From: Mesorhizobium sp. INR15
Lineage (GTDB): Bacteria > Pseudomonadota > Alphaproteobacteria > Rhizobiales > Rhizobiaceae
Direction: 5' to 3'
Assembly: GCF_015500075.1 (NCBI RefSeq)
Contig: NZ_CP045496.1
Coordinates: 2,304,001 to 2,368,000 of the forward strand
Length of the DNA stretch: 64,000 bases
In this document: positions 27,100-36,158 of the stretch, in pieces
Position numbering within the stretch: the stretch's first letter is position 1
How the letters are laid out: each line of letters starts with the position of its first letter
Made by a program: the position numbers and the translations under genes
Notes under the pieces: generated by a model
What the model saw: only the letters and a program-made list of their open reading frames with translations
The model's database searches: none
Told to the model about the DNA's origin: nothing

Positions 27100-27825
27100 A
27101 TGCTTTCGGTTGAGGCGGTCAGCAAGACCTTTGGCGGCGTGCAGGCCTTGCGCAAGGCCTCGCTGTCCTGCGCGGTCGGCGAAATCCTAGGCCTGATCGG
27201 CCCCAATGGCGCGGGAAAATCCACGCTGGTCAACGCCATCTCCGGCGTGCTCAAGCCCGATACCGGCAGCGTCACGCTGGCCGGCAAGGAGATCACCGGG
27301 CGCGGTCCTGAATATTGCGCGCGCGCCGGCGTCGGCCGGACCTTCCAGACGATCCGCCTGTTCAAGGAATTGACCGTCCGGCAGAATGTCGAGGTCGCCC
27401 ATATAACCTGCCGTGCGGTCCGGCCCGAGGCCGCCGCGCGCATTGGCGTCGACCAGTTGCTTGCGCAGTATCAGCTGGATGGTTTCGCGGACGTGCCGGC
27501 CGGCACGTTGTCCTATGGCAGCCAGCGCCGGCTCGAAATTGCCCGGGCGCTGGCGCTGGGTCCATCGCTGCTGCTGCTCGATGAGCCGGCGGCCGGTCTC
27601 AACGAGGGCGAGTCCGAAACACTGGCAGTGGCGATCGAAGGCATCCGCCGGGATGTCGGCTGCGCCACCATCGTCATCGATCACGATCTGCGCTTCATCA
27701 ACCGGCTCTGCGACCGGCTCTGCGTCATGGACCAGGGCCAGGTGATCGCATCGGGGCAGACCGAAGCGGTGTGGCGCGATCCGCGCGTCATCGAGGTTTA
27801 TGTCGGGCAGTCGGAAACGTCGTGA
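27100..27825 (+). CDS. ABC transporter ATP-binding protein, branched-chain amino acid type (LivG-like)
   Basis: A 241-residue ATPase: Walker A GPNGAGKST (34-42), LivG-typical GRTFQTIRLFKELTVRQNV, Walker B LLLLDEPAAGL and the H-loop in IVIDHDLRF. The ABC signature is LSYGSQRR rather than LSGGQ, as is common for LivG proteins. It energises the importer formed with the genes at 29078, 29791 and 30693. The ATG at 27100 is preferred over the one at 27091 because GGGAG ends at 27090, which gives a 9-nt spacing. It is first of a six-gene unit downstream of the candidate XRE operator. Confidence 0.9.
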   Translation: MLSVEAVSKTFGGVQALRKASLSCAVGEILGLIGPNGAGKSTLVNAISGVLKPDTGSVTLAGKEITGRGPEYCARAGVGRTFQTIRLFKELTVRQNVEVAHITCRAVRPEAAARIGVDQLLAQYQLDGFADVPAGTLSYGSQRRLEIARALALGPSLLLLDEPAAGLNEGESETLAVAIEGIRRDVGCATIVIDHDLRFINRLCDRLCVMDQGQVIASGQTEAVWRDPRVIEVYVGQSETS

Positions 27826-27871
27826 CGGCCCTCACAGGTATCAAGGACAACGAGAGAGAAGGAGGGGTTCA

Positions 27872-29026
27872 ATGGACAAGATGATTTTGGGAGCGGGGGT
27901 CGTGGCGGCAGGGCTGCTGCAGGTCGCGCATGCCGGCGCCAACGACCTGAAGATCGGGCTCGCGGTGGCGATGACCGGCACCTACGCACCCTATAGCGAA
28001 GCCGAAGGCGCGCGCTGCATGGCCGACAAGCTGAACAAGGCGGCAGGTGCGGGCGATCCCAAAGTCGAGTTGATGATCGAGGACAACCGTTCCGACCCGC
28101 AGCTCTCGGTGTCGCTCGGCCAGAAATTCCTCGATGCCGGGGCGCAGATCATCACCGGGGTGCCGTTCCCGGATGCGCTGATCCCGACCGCGCAGATTGC
28201 CCAGCCCTATGGCGCCACGGTGTTTTCGGCACCGAACACGCAGCTCGAAATGCAGCAGGCCGGCCTCGACAATTTCATCGCCGGCGCGGTGCCCGATCCG
28301 ATCAACGCGGCGGCGACCGCCAACGCGTTGTACGGCAAGGGCGCGCGTACCGTGGCGCTGATGGTCTCACCCGATGCCGGCTCCTATTCGGAAAAGCTGC
28401 CGGAATGGTTCGGCGAGGTGTTCGAACATCTCGGCGGCAAGGTTGTCTCCAAGCTCAACTATTCCTACGGCACATCGGACTGGTCGCCGCAGATCGCCAG
28501 CATCAAGGCGCTGCCGCAGAAGCCGGACGCGATCCATATCTGCGCCGTGCTTCCGGATGTCGGCATTCTGATCCGCCAGCTGCGCGCCAATGGCTATGAC
28601 GGCTGGGTCGCCGGCTGCGACGCCTTTGACGACAAGTCGCTGGAAGGCACGGTCGGCGATCCGGCCTCGCTGGAGAAAGTGATGTTCGCCACGCATGGCG
28701 CAACCGGCGTCGACGGCCCGATCGACGCGTTCCTGGCGCAGTGCAAGGCCGACGGCTACAAGATCAACGGCATCTTCGACGCGCTCGGCGCCGACATGGT
28801 GCAGATCAGCTACGAGGCGGCCAAGAAGTCCGGTACGGTCGAGCCCGCAGCCCTGCGTGAGGCAATCCGTGCACCGGGCGGCTATCCCGGCACCACGGCG
28901 CCGATCATCTCCTTCGCCGAGAAAAAGGGCTATCCCGTCAAGGCCGTGCCGGTGATGGGCTTTGCCAACGGCAAGCGGGTGCTGATTTCAGACGCGCCGC
29001 CGACCTTCGTTCCGGCGCTGAACTGA
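27872..29026 (+). CDS. ABC transporter substrate-binding protein, branched-chain amino acid type (LivK-like)
   Basis: A 384-residue periplasmic binding protein. It has a signal peptide (ILGAGVVAAGLLQVAHAGA) and the type I periplasmic fold starting LKIGLAVAMTGTYAPYSEAE, with EDNRSDPQLSVSL and SYGTSDWSPQIASIKA. The ATG at 27872 has GGAGGGG 4 nt upstream, stronger than any upstream alternative. It is the specificity component of the importer. Ligand is not deducible; context with a glutamine-synthetase-like ligase and aldehyde dehydrogenase suggests an amine, amide or amino-acid-like compound. Confidence 0.9.
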   Translation: MDKMILGAGVVAAGLLQVAHAGANDLKIGLAVAMTGTYAPYSEAEGARCMADKLNKAAGAGDPKVELMIEDNRSDPQLSVSLGQKFLDAGAQIITGVPFPDALIPTAQIAQPYGATVFSAPNTQLEMQQAGLDNFIAGAVPDPINAAATANALYGKGARTVALMVSPDAGSYSEKLPEWFGEVFEHLGGKVVSKLNYSYGTSDWSPQIASIKALPQKPDAIHICAVLPDVGILIRQLRANGYDGWVAGCDAFDDKSLEGTVGDPASLEKVMFATHGATGVDGPIDAFLAQCKADGYKINGIFDALGADMVQISYEAAKKSGTVEPAALREAIRAPGGYPGTTAPIISFAEKKGYPVKAVPVMGFANGKRVLISDAPPTFVPALN

Positions 29027-29077
29027 GGCGGGCAGGCGCGTGATGGTGGATAGAGTCTTCGCGGTGCGGGTCCGGCC

Positions 29078-29782
29078 GTGCTGACGGTCGACAACCTGAT
29101 CGTGCGCTATGGCGCGGTGACGGCGGTGCGTGACCTGAGCCTGAAGGTTGGGCGGGGCGAGCTTGTCGCCCTGCTCGGGCCCAACGGCGCCGGCAAGAGC
29201 TCGACCATCAATGCGCTGACCGGGCTTGTGACGCCGGCTTCCGGACGCATCACGCTCGATGGCCAGGATATTTCGCGTGTCCGCACCGAGGACCGCATTC
29301 GTGCCGGCCTGACCTCGACACCGGAAGGCCGGCATATCTTCGCCAACCTGACGGTTGGCGAGAACCTGCGGCTGGGCGCGGCGACGCGGCGCGATCCCAA
29401 GGGCGTGCGCCAGGATATCGAGCGCTTCCTGGCGCTGTTCCCGGTGCTGTCCGAACGCTACGCGCAGGCCGCCGGCACGCTGTCGGGCGGCGAGCAGCAG
29501 ATGCTGGCCATTGCCCGGTCGCTGATGTCGCGGCCGAAGCTGCTTCTCCTCGACGAGCCCTCTCTGGGGCTGGCGCCGAAGATCGTGGTGCAAATCTTCG
29601 ATTTCATCGGCGAACTCAAGGCGGAAGGGCTGACGCTGCTGGTGGTGGAGCAGAACGCCCGGCAGGCGCTTCGCTTCGCCGACCAGGTCTATGTCGTCAG
29701 CGCCGGCACGCTTCGCCACAGCGGGCCGCCGGCCAGCCTTGCCGACGAGCACGGCCTCTTCAACCTCTATATCGGCGGATAG
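29078..29782 (+). CDS. ABC transporter ATP-binding protein, branched-chain amino acid type (LivF-like)
   Basis: A 234-residue ATPase with Walker A GPNGAGKSS (34-42), LivF-typical STPEGRHIFANLTVGENL, signature LSGGEQQML, Walker B LLLLDEPSLGLAP and VVEQNARQAL. The start is GTG at 29078. The second ATPase forms a heterodimer with the LivG-like subunit. It lies 51 bp after the binding protein and 8 bp before the permease, inside the operon. Confidence 0.9.
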   Translation: MLTVDNLIVRYGAVTAVRDLSLKVGRGELVALLGPNGAGKSSTINALTGLVTPASGRITLDGQDISRVRTEDRIRAGLTSTPEGRHIFANLTVGENLRLGAATRRDPKGVRQDIERFLALFPVLSERYAQAAGTLSGGEQQMLAIARSLMSRPKLLLLDEPSLGLAPKIVVQIFDFIGELKAEGLTLLVVEQNARQALRFADQVYVVSAGTLRHSGPPASLADEHGLFNLYIGG

Positions 29783-29790
29783 GCGGCGAC

Positions 29791-30690
29791 ATGGATTATG
29801 CTCTGCAGCAGCTTCTCAACGCGCTCGCCTTCGGCGCCGAATACTCACTGGTCGCGCTCGGCCTTGCCGTGGTGTTCTCCATCATGGGCCTGGTCAATTT
29901 CGCCCATGGTGAGATCATCGGCGTCTCCGCCTACAGTGTCTTCCTGGCGGCGGCACTCGGGCTGACCTCGCCGATCGTGGCCGTGCTGCTTGCGGTTGCC
30001 GTTGCCGCCCTCGCGGCCATCGCTTTCGAGCGCGTGGCGTTCCGCCCCGTGCGCTATGCGCCAACGACGACAGGCTTGCTCACCGCCTTCGGTGTCTCGA
30101 TCGTCGTGCAGAACCTGTTCATGCTCTTGATCTCGCCGAAACCGCAGTCGGTCTCGATCCTCAACGGGCTCAACCAGATGTGGTTCTTCGGTCCGTTCGC
30201 GGTGTCGTCGCTGCAGGTCATGGAGCTCATTGTCTCGGGCCTGACGATCCTGGCGCTGGTGCTCTTTCTCAACCGCTCGACGCTTGGTCTCGCCATCCGC
30301 GCGGCATCGCGCGATTTCGCCACCGTGCGGCTGATGGGGATCAGGGCAAACCGGGTGATCGCCACGGCCTTCGCCATATCGGGCGCGCTGGCCGGAATTG
30401 CCGCGGTGTTCATCATCGCGCGGCGTGGCAGTGTCTCTCCCGATCTCGGCTTCGGCCTGGTGCTGAAGGCATTCGTCGCTTGCGTGATCGGCGGATTCGG
30501 CTCGTTGGCGGGTGCCGCCGCCGGCGGCATGCTGCTCGGCTTCATTGAAGTGGGCCTGCTCGTTGCCCTGCCGCAGGAATATGGGGGCTTCAAGGATGCA
30601 CTCACCTACGTGATCATCGTTGCGCTGCTTGTCTACCGGCCGGAGGGCCTGCTCGGCCAGCGGGTCGAACTCGGCGACAAGGAGATCTGA
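29791..30690 (+). CDS. Branched-chain-type ABC transporter permease (LivH-like)
   Basis: A 299-residue polytopic inner-membrane protein. The hallmarks of LivH are the N-terminal QLLNALAFGAEYSLVALGLA, VNFAHGEIIGVSAYSVF, the RAASRDFATVRLMGIRANRV cytoplasmic loop and a late GFGSLAGAAAGGMLLGF helix. It forms half of the transmembrane channel with the next gene, which starts 2 bp later. Confidence 0.92.
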   Translation: MDYALQQLLNALAFGAEYSLVALGLAVVFSIMGLVNFAHGEIIGVSAYSVFLAAALGLTSPIVAVLLAVAVAALAAIAFERVAFRPVRYAPTTTGLLTAFGVSIVVQNLFMLLISPKPQSVSILNGLNQMWFFGPFAVSSLQVMELIVSGLTILALVLFLNRSTLGLAIRAASRDFATVRLMGIRANRVIATAFAISGALAGIAAVFIIARRGSVSPDLGFGLVLKAFVACVIGGFGSLAGAAAGGMLLGFIEVGLLVALPQEYGGFKDALTYVIIVALLVYRPEGLLGQRVELGDKEI

Positions 30691-30692
30691 GG

Positions 30693-31778
30693 GTGTCGCA
30701 TTCTATCGAAAATACCGCACCTTCCGCTGCCGTTGTACGGCAGCCCGCCAGCGCGCTCACGCGTTCTTTCATCGGCGGGCTGATAACGTCGCTGCCGGTG
30801 CTGGTGATCGGGCTGGCGATCCTGAATTTCGCGCCGACCTACTACACCTTTCTGGCGCTGGGCGCCTTCGTGAACCTGATCGTGGTTGTCGGCCTGCAGG
30901 TGTTCATGGGCAATAGCAACATCGCCAATCTTGGACATAGCGCCTTTGTCGGGCTCGGCGCCTATGGCGTCGCCATCCTGTCGACGCCACTGGCGATGAA
31001 GAAGCTGTCGATCCCCAACGCGCCTTTCGGCTTCGCGACACTGGAGCTTGATCCGGTTTCGTCGGCAATCATCGCGCTGATCGTGGTCGGCATCATTGCG
31101 GCCGTCAGCGGCAAGGTCATCAGCCGGCTTTCCGGTGTCGCGGCAACCATCGTCAGCCTGGCGCTGCTCATCATCGTCCACTCGGTGTTTCTGAACTGGA
31201 CCGACCTGTTCAAGGGCAACCAGGCCTTCTTCGGCATCCCGAAGGTGGTTGGCTTGCCCTGGATGATGGTGTTTTCGGTGGTGGTGATCGTGCTGGCCCG
31301 GCTGTTCAAGGACAGCCGCTGGGGGCTGCAGCTCAGGGCAAGCGCCCAGAGCCCGCAGGCCGCTGCCGCACTTGGCATTGACGCCCGTCGCCTCAGGTTG
31401 ATGTCGTGGGTCCTGTCAGCACTGATCTGCGGCCTGGCTGGCGTGCTCTACGCCTATTTCGCCGGCACGATCAGTCCAAAACTGTTCTACTTCCAGATGA
31501 TCTTCAACACGCTGGCGATGCTGATCCTTGGCGGCATGGCAACGGTGACGGGCGCCGTGACAGGGGTGATCGTGCTTTCGGTCGGGCTCGAATTCATCCG
31601 CAGCATCGAATCCGGCGTGACGATCGGCAGCATCCAGCTGCCGCAACTGCTCGGCCTGTCCGGTGTGGCGCTTGGGGTGGTGATCGTGCTTTGCATGGCC
31701 TTCCGGCCAAGCGGCATCAGCGGCCGCTACGAGCTCGATGAGCTCTTGTCGCGATTTTTCGGGCGCAAGGCAAAATAG
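30693..31778 (+). CDS. Branched-chain-type ABC transporter permease (LivM-like)
   Basis: A 361-residue permease starting at GTG 30693, 2 bp after its partner. LivM features include NIANLGHSAFVGLGAYGVAI, RLFKDSRWGLQLRASAQSPQ, AAALGIDARRLRLMSWVLSA and GGMATVTGAVTGV. Several hydrophobic spans cover most of the protein. The N-terminal ~30 residues are polar and cytoplasmic. The glutamine-synthetase-like gene follows 33 bp later, so uptake and first metabolic step are probably co-expressed. Confidence 0.92.
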   Translation: MSHSIENTAPSAAVVRQPASALTRSFIGGLITSLPVLVIGLAILNFAPTYYTFLALGAFVNLIVVVGLQVFMGNSNIANLGHSAFVGLGAYGVAILSTPLAMKKLSIPNAPFGFATLELDPVSSAIIALIVVGIIAAVSGKVISRLSGVAATIVSLALLIIVHSVFLNWTDLFKGNQAFFGIPKVVGLPWMMVFSVVVIVLARLFKDSRWGLQLRASAQSPQAAAALGIDARRLRLMSWVLSALICGLAGVLYAYFAGTISPKLFYFQMIFNTLAMLILGGMATVTGAVTGVIVLSVGLEFIRSIESGVTIGSIQLPQLLGLSGVALGVVIVLCMAFRPSGISGRYELDELLSRFFGRKAK

Positions 31779-31811
31779 CCAGGCTGACGTTTCTTTGGTG
31801 GAGGGTTGAAC

Positions 31812-33206
31812 GTGGAATTTGAGGACAGAGCGGCGGAGTATGCGCCGAGGCTCGAGGCGTTGCAGAAGGAACTGGCGACGCGCGGCGTCGAGTTCATCGA
31901 GGTGCATACGGTCGATACGTCAGGAGCTTTCCGCTCCAAGATCGCGCCGCTGAAATTGTCGGCTTCGGGCGAATCCATCAACGCCATCCTCTATTGCGTC
32001 ACCCATGGCGACGGCCAGCCGATGGGCGATGTCGCCTTCACGTCGGCCAGCGCCAATGAGGAGAACGGCTTTCCCAACATCAAGGGGATCATCGATCCGG
32101 CAACGGTGGTCCAGCATGGCTGGAAGCCGAGATTCGCCTCGGCCATCACGCGCTCTTACACTCTTGAAGGAGACCCTTGCGCCTTCGACCCGCGCATCGT
32201 GCTGGCCCGCGTCGAGGAGCGCGCCAAGGCGCTCGGCTACGAGCCGATGGTCGCACTCGAATATGAATTTGGCATCTTCCACGCCGATCACGACCTGATG
32301 CGTGCCGGGCGTTACCGCGAACTCAAGCCGTGGGGCCATTCGCTGATCAATTACGACCTGGTGCGCAGTGGCGAATATCAGGACTTCGCCGCCGAATTCA
32401 TCACCCGCATGAAGAGCATCGGCATCGGCGTCGCCTCGCTGGTCACCGAATATGGCTATGGCATGTATGAATACGCGCTGACGCCGAAAACGCCGCTGCA
32501 AGCCGCCGACGACGCCATGCGCGCCAAGCTGCATCTGCGCGAACTGTGCGCCGAGCGCGGGCTGGTCGCCACCTTCATGACGCGCTTCCAGCCGCCGGGC
32601 AAGGAAAGCGCCTGTGGCGCGCATCACCATGTCAGCCTGTGGAAGGATGGAAAGCCGGCCTTTGCCGCCGGACCGAACCGGCTGACGCCGGTGGCCGAGA
32701 AATTTCTCGCTGGGGTGCTGAACCGGATGCAGGAAACGCATCTTCTGTTTCGGCCAACGGTCAATTCCTATCGCCGTTTCGACCGCGGAGCGTGGTCGCC
32801 CGAAGATGTTGCCTGGGGGTTCGAGAACCGCACCGCGCCGATCCGCGCCATCACCACACCCAATGACGGCGCCTGCCGGCTGGAGCACCGTGCGCCGGGC
32901 GCCGACATCAACCCGTATCTGTCGGTCGCGGCGATAATCGCGGCGGGCTGTGAGGGGATCGAGCAGGACCTGCCACTCGAGGCGCCGGTGACATCGAACC
33001 TAGCCAATCTCGACAAGCCGAAATTGCCAAGGACGCTCAACGCCTCGATCGAGGCGTTTGCCAACTCCGAATTCTGTGCGGAAGCTTTCGGAGAGGCGTT
33101 CCGCGACAATTATGCGGAGAGCCGACGCGCCGAGCAGGCGGCGTTCGACGCCTGGCAGGCATCGCACATCACCGACTTCGAATGGCAGCGTTATTTCGTG
33201 AGCTGA
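31812..33206 (+). CDS. Glutamine synthetase family protein (putative gamma-glutamylamide ligase)
   Basis: A 464-residue glutamine-synthetase-fold ligase. The metal and substrate motifs are present: LEYEFGIF, TEYGYGMYEYAL, CGAHHHVSLW, NSYRRF, NRTAPIRA and RLEHRAPGADINPYL. The catalytic domain is complete, but the N-terminal region differs from housekeeping GlnA and there is no adenylylation-loop tyrosine motif that I recognise. Relatives glutamylate amines (PuuA, GlnT types). Start: GTG at 31812 has GGAGGG (31800-31805) at 6-nt spacing, whereas the upstream TTG at 31806 abuts it. As last gene of the transport operon it probably activates the imported compound with glutamate (inference). Confidence 0.85.
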   Translation: MEFEDRAAEYAPRLEALQKELATRGVEFIEVHTVDTSGAFRSKIAPLKLSASGESINAILYCVTHGDGQPMGDVAFTSASANEENGFPNIKGIIDPATVVQHGWKPRFASAITRSYTLEGDPCAFDPRIVLARVEERAKALGYEPMVALEYEFGIFHADHDLMRAGRYRELKPWGHSLINYDLVRSGEYQDFAAEFITRMKSIGIGVASLVTEYGYGMYEYALTPKTPLQAADDAMRAKLHLRELCAERGLVATFMTRFQPPGKESACGAHHHVSLWKDGKPAFAAGPNRLTPVAEKFLAGVLNRMQETHLLFRPTVNSYRRFDRGAWSPEDVAWGFENRTAPIRAITTPNDGACRLEHRAPGADINPYLSVAAIIAAGCEGIEQDLPLEAPVTSNLANLDKPKLPRTLNASIEAFANSEFCAEAFGEAFRDNYAESRRAEQAAFDAWQASHITDFEWQRYFVS

Positions 33207-33223
33207 CGTGAGGTATGCCAAGA

Positions 33224-33253
33224 ACGATCGGCCGGCATTTGCCGGCCGATCGT
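33224..33253. terminator. Perfect 14-bp stem hairpin between convergent genes
   Basis: ACGATCGGCCGGCA, TT, then TGCCGGCCGATCGT: a perfect 14-bp inverted repeat 17 bp after the ligase stop and 16 bp before the convergent gene's stop. It has no T-tract, but is likely a bidirectional transcript end or 3' stabiliser. Confidence 0.6.
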
Positions 33254-33269
33254 ACTCAACTGAATGAGA

Positions 33270-33608
33270 TCAGCCGCAGACGCGGACCTGCTCGATCACC
33301 TTGTGGTGGTGACGCCAGTGGGTGACCACCTCCAGATGGCAGCGGTGATGGCGGTGGTGGCGGCGGTATTCGCCGTCATTGTAGTCGCCGTACTGCACAC
33401 TGTTGTTTTCATCATTACCATACTGATTGTCATTGTTGTGCCGGTCATGATGGCGGCGAATGACGATCTGGCCATTGTCGGACTGATCATCCGGCGAATA
33501 GCGGCTACCATCATCGGACTGGATAATCACGCTTGCTGCTTGCGTTGGCGCTATGGCTGCTGCTGTTGCGGTCAATGCCAACACGGTAGCCAAAATTAAT
33601 TTCTTCAT
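33270..33608 (-). CDS. Small secreted histidine-rich protein
   Basis: A 112-residue protein with a clear signal peptide (KKLILATVLALTATAAAIAP, cleavage near TQAA). The mature part is very polar: Asp/Asn/Tyr-rich, then dense in His (IRRHHDRHNNDNQY, YRRHHRHHRCH, HWRHHHKV). A strong AGGAGG lies 7 nt before the ATG at 33608. His clusters suggest binding of a metal such as Ni, Zn or Cu, but there is no recognisable domain and no metal-transport neighbour. It is transcribed toward the glutamine-synthetase-like gene and ends at the shared hairpin. Base composition is lower in G+C than the neighbours. Function unknown. Confidence 0.7.
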   Translation of the reverse strand: MKKLILATVLALTATAAAIAPTQAASVIIQSDDGSRYSPDDQSDNGQIVIRRHHDRHNNDNQYGNDENNSVQYGDYNDGEYRRHHRHHRCHLEVVTHWRHHHKVIEQVRVCG

Positions 33609-33805
33609 ATCGCGTCCTCCTGCGGTTCAAGCCATATAACTCACGGAAGCGATTAGCGTTCCCATACAAATCCGTAAGCTCTTCGCGCTGCGGCACAGGT
33701 TTTGGCTTGCGCATGTGTCTTGGCGAATGTGTCTTGGAAAGATCGACTCGGGGTCGAATCCCAAGCCAAACCTCCGCATCCATGCGCCGCCGTACTACAA
33801 TTGCA

Positions 33806-34606
33806 CTACAAGCGAACGAACGCCGTTAGCGGCAGATGATCGGAGGCGACGCGCGACAGCGGCGTGTCATGTGCTTCCACCGCCGATATCATGCCATGCC
33901 GATTGGCCATGATCCGGTCCAGTGCGAGAAGGGGCAGGTTCGACGGAAAGGTGGGAACCGCCGGCGGCTGCGGGCCAAAGGTGACATGCAACGTGTTCAA
34001 GGCGGAACGGTTGCCAAGCCGCCATTCGTTCAGGTCGCCGAGCAGCAAGGTCGGCTTCTCGTCCGGGCTGTTCATGAGATCGAGGACGACCCTGGCCTGC
34101 TGCGAGCGCGACCGCCGCAAGAGGCCGAGATGGGCCGCGATGACACGCAAGGTACGGTTGCCGTCCAGATCGATTTCCGCCACGACCGCGCCGCGCGGCT
34201 CCAGGCCGGGAAGCCTGATCTGATGCACATCGCGGACGACGCCCTTCTTGAACAGCAGCACATTGCCATGCCAGCCATGGCCCTTGCCGGTGGCCGCGAT
34301 CGGCACCGGCACAAGGCCGGTCTCCAGTTCCAGGCGGGAGAGATCGAGCAGTCCGTCACGGTCGCCGAAACGATTGTCTGCTTCCTGCAGCGCGATGACA
34401 TCCGGGGCGATTTCGCGGATGACACGGCTGGTGCGTTCAGGATCGAACTTCCGGTCGAGGCCAATGCATTTGTGGACGTTGTAGGACGCAACCAGCGTGC
34501 CGGTGGCGCCGGCCTTCTTCAGGGCCGTGGCGTTGGCCTTTTGCATTCGCCTGTCGCGGATGGACAAAAGCATGGTTGCCGGGAGGCTGCGCCCGTTCAT
34601 CCGCAT
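33806..34606 (-). CDS. Endonuclease/exonuclease/phosphatase family protein
   Basis: About 266 residues of the EEP fold (DNase I/sphingomyelinase/inositol-phosphatase superfamily), with ASYNVHKC, the metal-binding glutamate in VIALQEADNRF, AAHLGLL, LLLGDLNEW and the terminal ASDHLPLTAF. The reaction is hydrolysis of a phosphodiester or phosphomonoester; substrate unknown. The frame extends upstream to 34696, but the added residues lack family character; ATGs at 34606 and 34600 are better. It lies ~100 bp downstream of the phospholipase D-like gene on the same strand, a frequent pairing in rhizobia that suggests phospholipid work. Confidence 0.82.
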   Translation of the reverse strand: MRMNGRSLPATMLLSIRDRRMQKANATALKKAGATGTLVASYNVHKCIGLDRKFDPERTSRVIREIAPDVIALQEADNRFGDRDGLLDLSRLELETGLVPVPIAATGKGHGWHGNVLLFKKGVVRDVHQIRLPGLEPRGAVVAEIDLDGNRTLRVIAAHLGLLRRSRSQQARVVLDLMNSPDEKPTLLLGDLNEWRLGNRSALNTLHVTFGPQPPAVPTFPSNLPLLALDRIMANRHGMISAVEAHDTPLSRVASDHLPLTAFVRL

Positions 34607-34709
34607 CCACCGCCTGTCATGCCTGCTGCTCTCACCATTGCACCTTAAATAGAGTCCCGCGGGCGATGTTCCATGGATGTGACAACTAACCGTCAAACAC
34701 GTCGTTTTG

Positions 34710-36158
34710 TTAAAGGTAGGGCGAGCCCAGCCACAATATGCGATCGAACAGGCGGATGATGAACGGACGAGCCCGCAAGGCCTCCAGCGTCACGGGCGCC
34801 GATGTTTCGATCGCCGCGGCAATGCGGGCGTCGATCTCCTGGGCAAATTCGGCGTCGAGAACCTCCAGGTCGATCTCGAAATTCAGCCGCAAGGACCGGG
34901 CGTCGAGATTGGACGAGCCGACATAGGCCCATAAGCCATCGATCGAAAGCAGCTTGGAATGGTCGAACGGTCCCTGCGTGCGCCATATCCGGCAATAATT
35001 CTTCAGGATCTGGTCGAATTGCGCGGTCATGGCCCGGTCGACAAGGAAAAGATTGTTCTTCGCCGGCACGACGACATCGATCTCGACGCCGCGCCTGGCT
35101 GCGGTGATCAACGCGCTGATCAACTCGCGGTCCGGCAGGAAATAGGGCGACATGATGCGGATGGATTTGCGGGCGACGGAGAAGGCGCCGATCAGCAATT
35201 TATGATTGGTTTCGTTGCTTGAATCCGGCCCGGAGGCAACCGCCCGCACCATCATCGGCTGACCGGCGGGGGACGAAAATGGCGTGATCCGCCAGGCATC
35301 GCCTTTCAGCCTTTCATTGCCGGCGAAGCGCCAGTCTTCAGCAGCGACCGAGAACAGGTCGGCCACGACAGGTCCACTGACCTGGAAATGCGTGTCCCTG
35401 GCACTGGCGTCGCCGGCGAATTCGGCCGAGAAACCCTGGCGGATGTTCATGCCGCCCGTAAAGGCCGTCGCGCCGTCGATGATCAGGATCTTGCGGTGCG
35501 TCCTGAGGTTGGCATAGGGCAGCCGCATGCCCATGATGATGTTGCCGTTGAAGAGGTCGGCGGTGATGTTGGCGTCGCGCAGATGGCCAAGGATGCTGGG
35601 CACGGAGTAGCGGGCGCCGACGGCATCGATCAGCACGCGAACGGTGACGCCGCGCTTCACCGCTTCGGCCAGCGCTTCGACAAAACGCAGGCCAACGGCG
35701 TCATTGTCGAAGATGTAGGTTTCCAGAAGGATGCTGTGTTGTGCCCTGTCGATGGCGAGGCACATCGAGGCGTAGGCCTCGTCGCCGGTCCTCAGCATGG
35801 TGATCGTGTTGCCTGAGGTGAGCGCGCGCCGCGCCACCCGGTCGCCAAGCGTCTTCAGCCCGGTGAAGCGCTGGCCATAGCGCTCGCCGATCAATTCTTC
35901 GGCGGCGGCGTCGCGGACCAAGGCGTCCCCGGCGAGCGGCCGCTGGGCGCTGATCGAAGCGCGGCGAATGCGGTTGATGCCGGCCACGGCGTAGATGATC
36001 ACGCCCAGGATCGGCGACAACAGCATGATGCCGACCCAGCCGGTGGCGGCGCGCACGTCCTCCTTGGTCATGACGGCATGGGCGATGCCAACGGTCGCCA
36101 TGATCACGGAGATGATCGCCAGGACGAGGGACCAGTGAGTCGACAGATTCTCCAACAT
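34710..36158 (-). CDS. Phospholipase D-like / cardiolipin synthase family protein
   Basis: A 482-residue membrane protein from the ATG at 36158; an in-frame start at 36206 adds 16 residues. Two N-terminal transmembrane segments (~9-30, ~38-60) are followed by two phospholipase D phosphatidyl-transfer motifs: HRKILIIDG with FTGGMNI, and HSKLLSIDG with VGSSNLDARS. The architecture is that of bacterial ClsA-type cardiolipin synthases, which condense two phosphatidylglycerols. Motifs are intact. Cardiolipin synthesis is the likeliest role; another PLD-type phospholipid transfer cannot be excluded. Confidence 0.88.
   Translation of the reverse strand: MLENLSTHWSLVLAIISVIMATVGIAHAVMTKEDVRAATGWVGIMLLSPILGVIIYAVAGINRIRRASISAQRPLAGDALVRDAAAEELIGERYGQRFTGLKTLGDRVARRALTSGNTITMLRTGDEAYASMCLAIDRAQHSILLETYIFDNDAVGLRFVEALAEAVKRGVTVRVLIDAVGARYSVPSILGHLRDANITADLFNGNIIMGMRLPYANLRTHRKILIIDGATAFTGGMNIRQGFSAEFAGDASARDTHFQVSGPVVADLFSVAAEDWRFAGNERLKGDAWRITPFSSPAGQPMMVRAVASGPDSSNETNHKLLIGAFSVARKSIRIMSPYFLPDRELISALITAARRGVEIDVVVPAKNNLFLVDRAMTAQFDQILKNYCRIWRTQGPFDHSKLLSIDGLWAYVGSSNLDARSLRLNFEIDLEVLDAEFAQEIDARIAAAIETSAPVTLEALRARPFIIRLFDRILWLGSPYL

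Noticed and set aside
33511..33783. 90-codon minus-strand open frame
   Set aside because: Overlaps the start and ribosome site of the His-rich secreted protein by ~98 bp and has no signal or domain.
33740..33790. tRNA-like T-arm (GGGGTCGAATCCC) hinting at an attachment site
   Set aside because: The stem does not pair as a T-arm (one base short), no cloverleaf surrounds it and no integrase is nearby.
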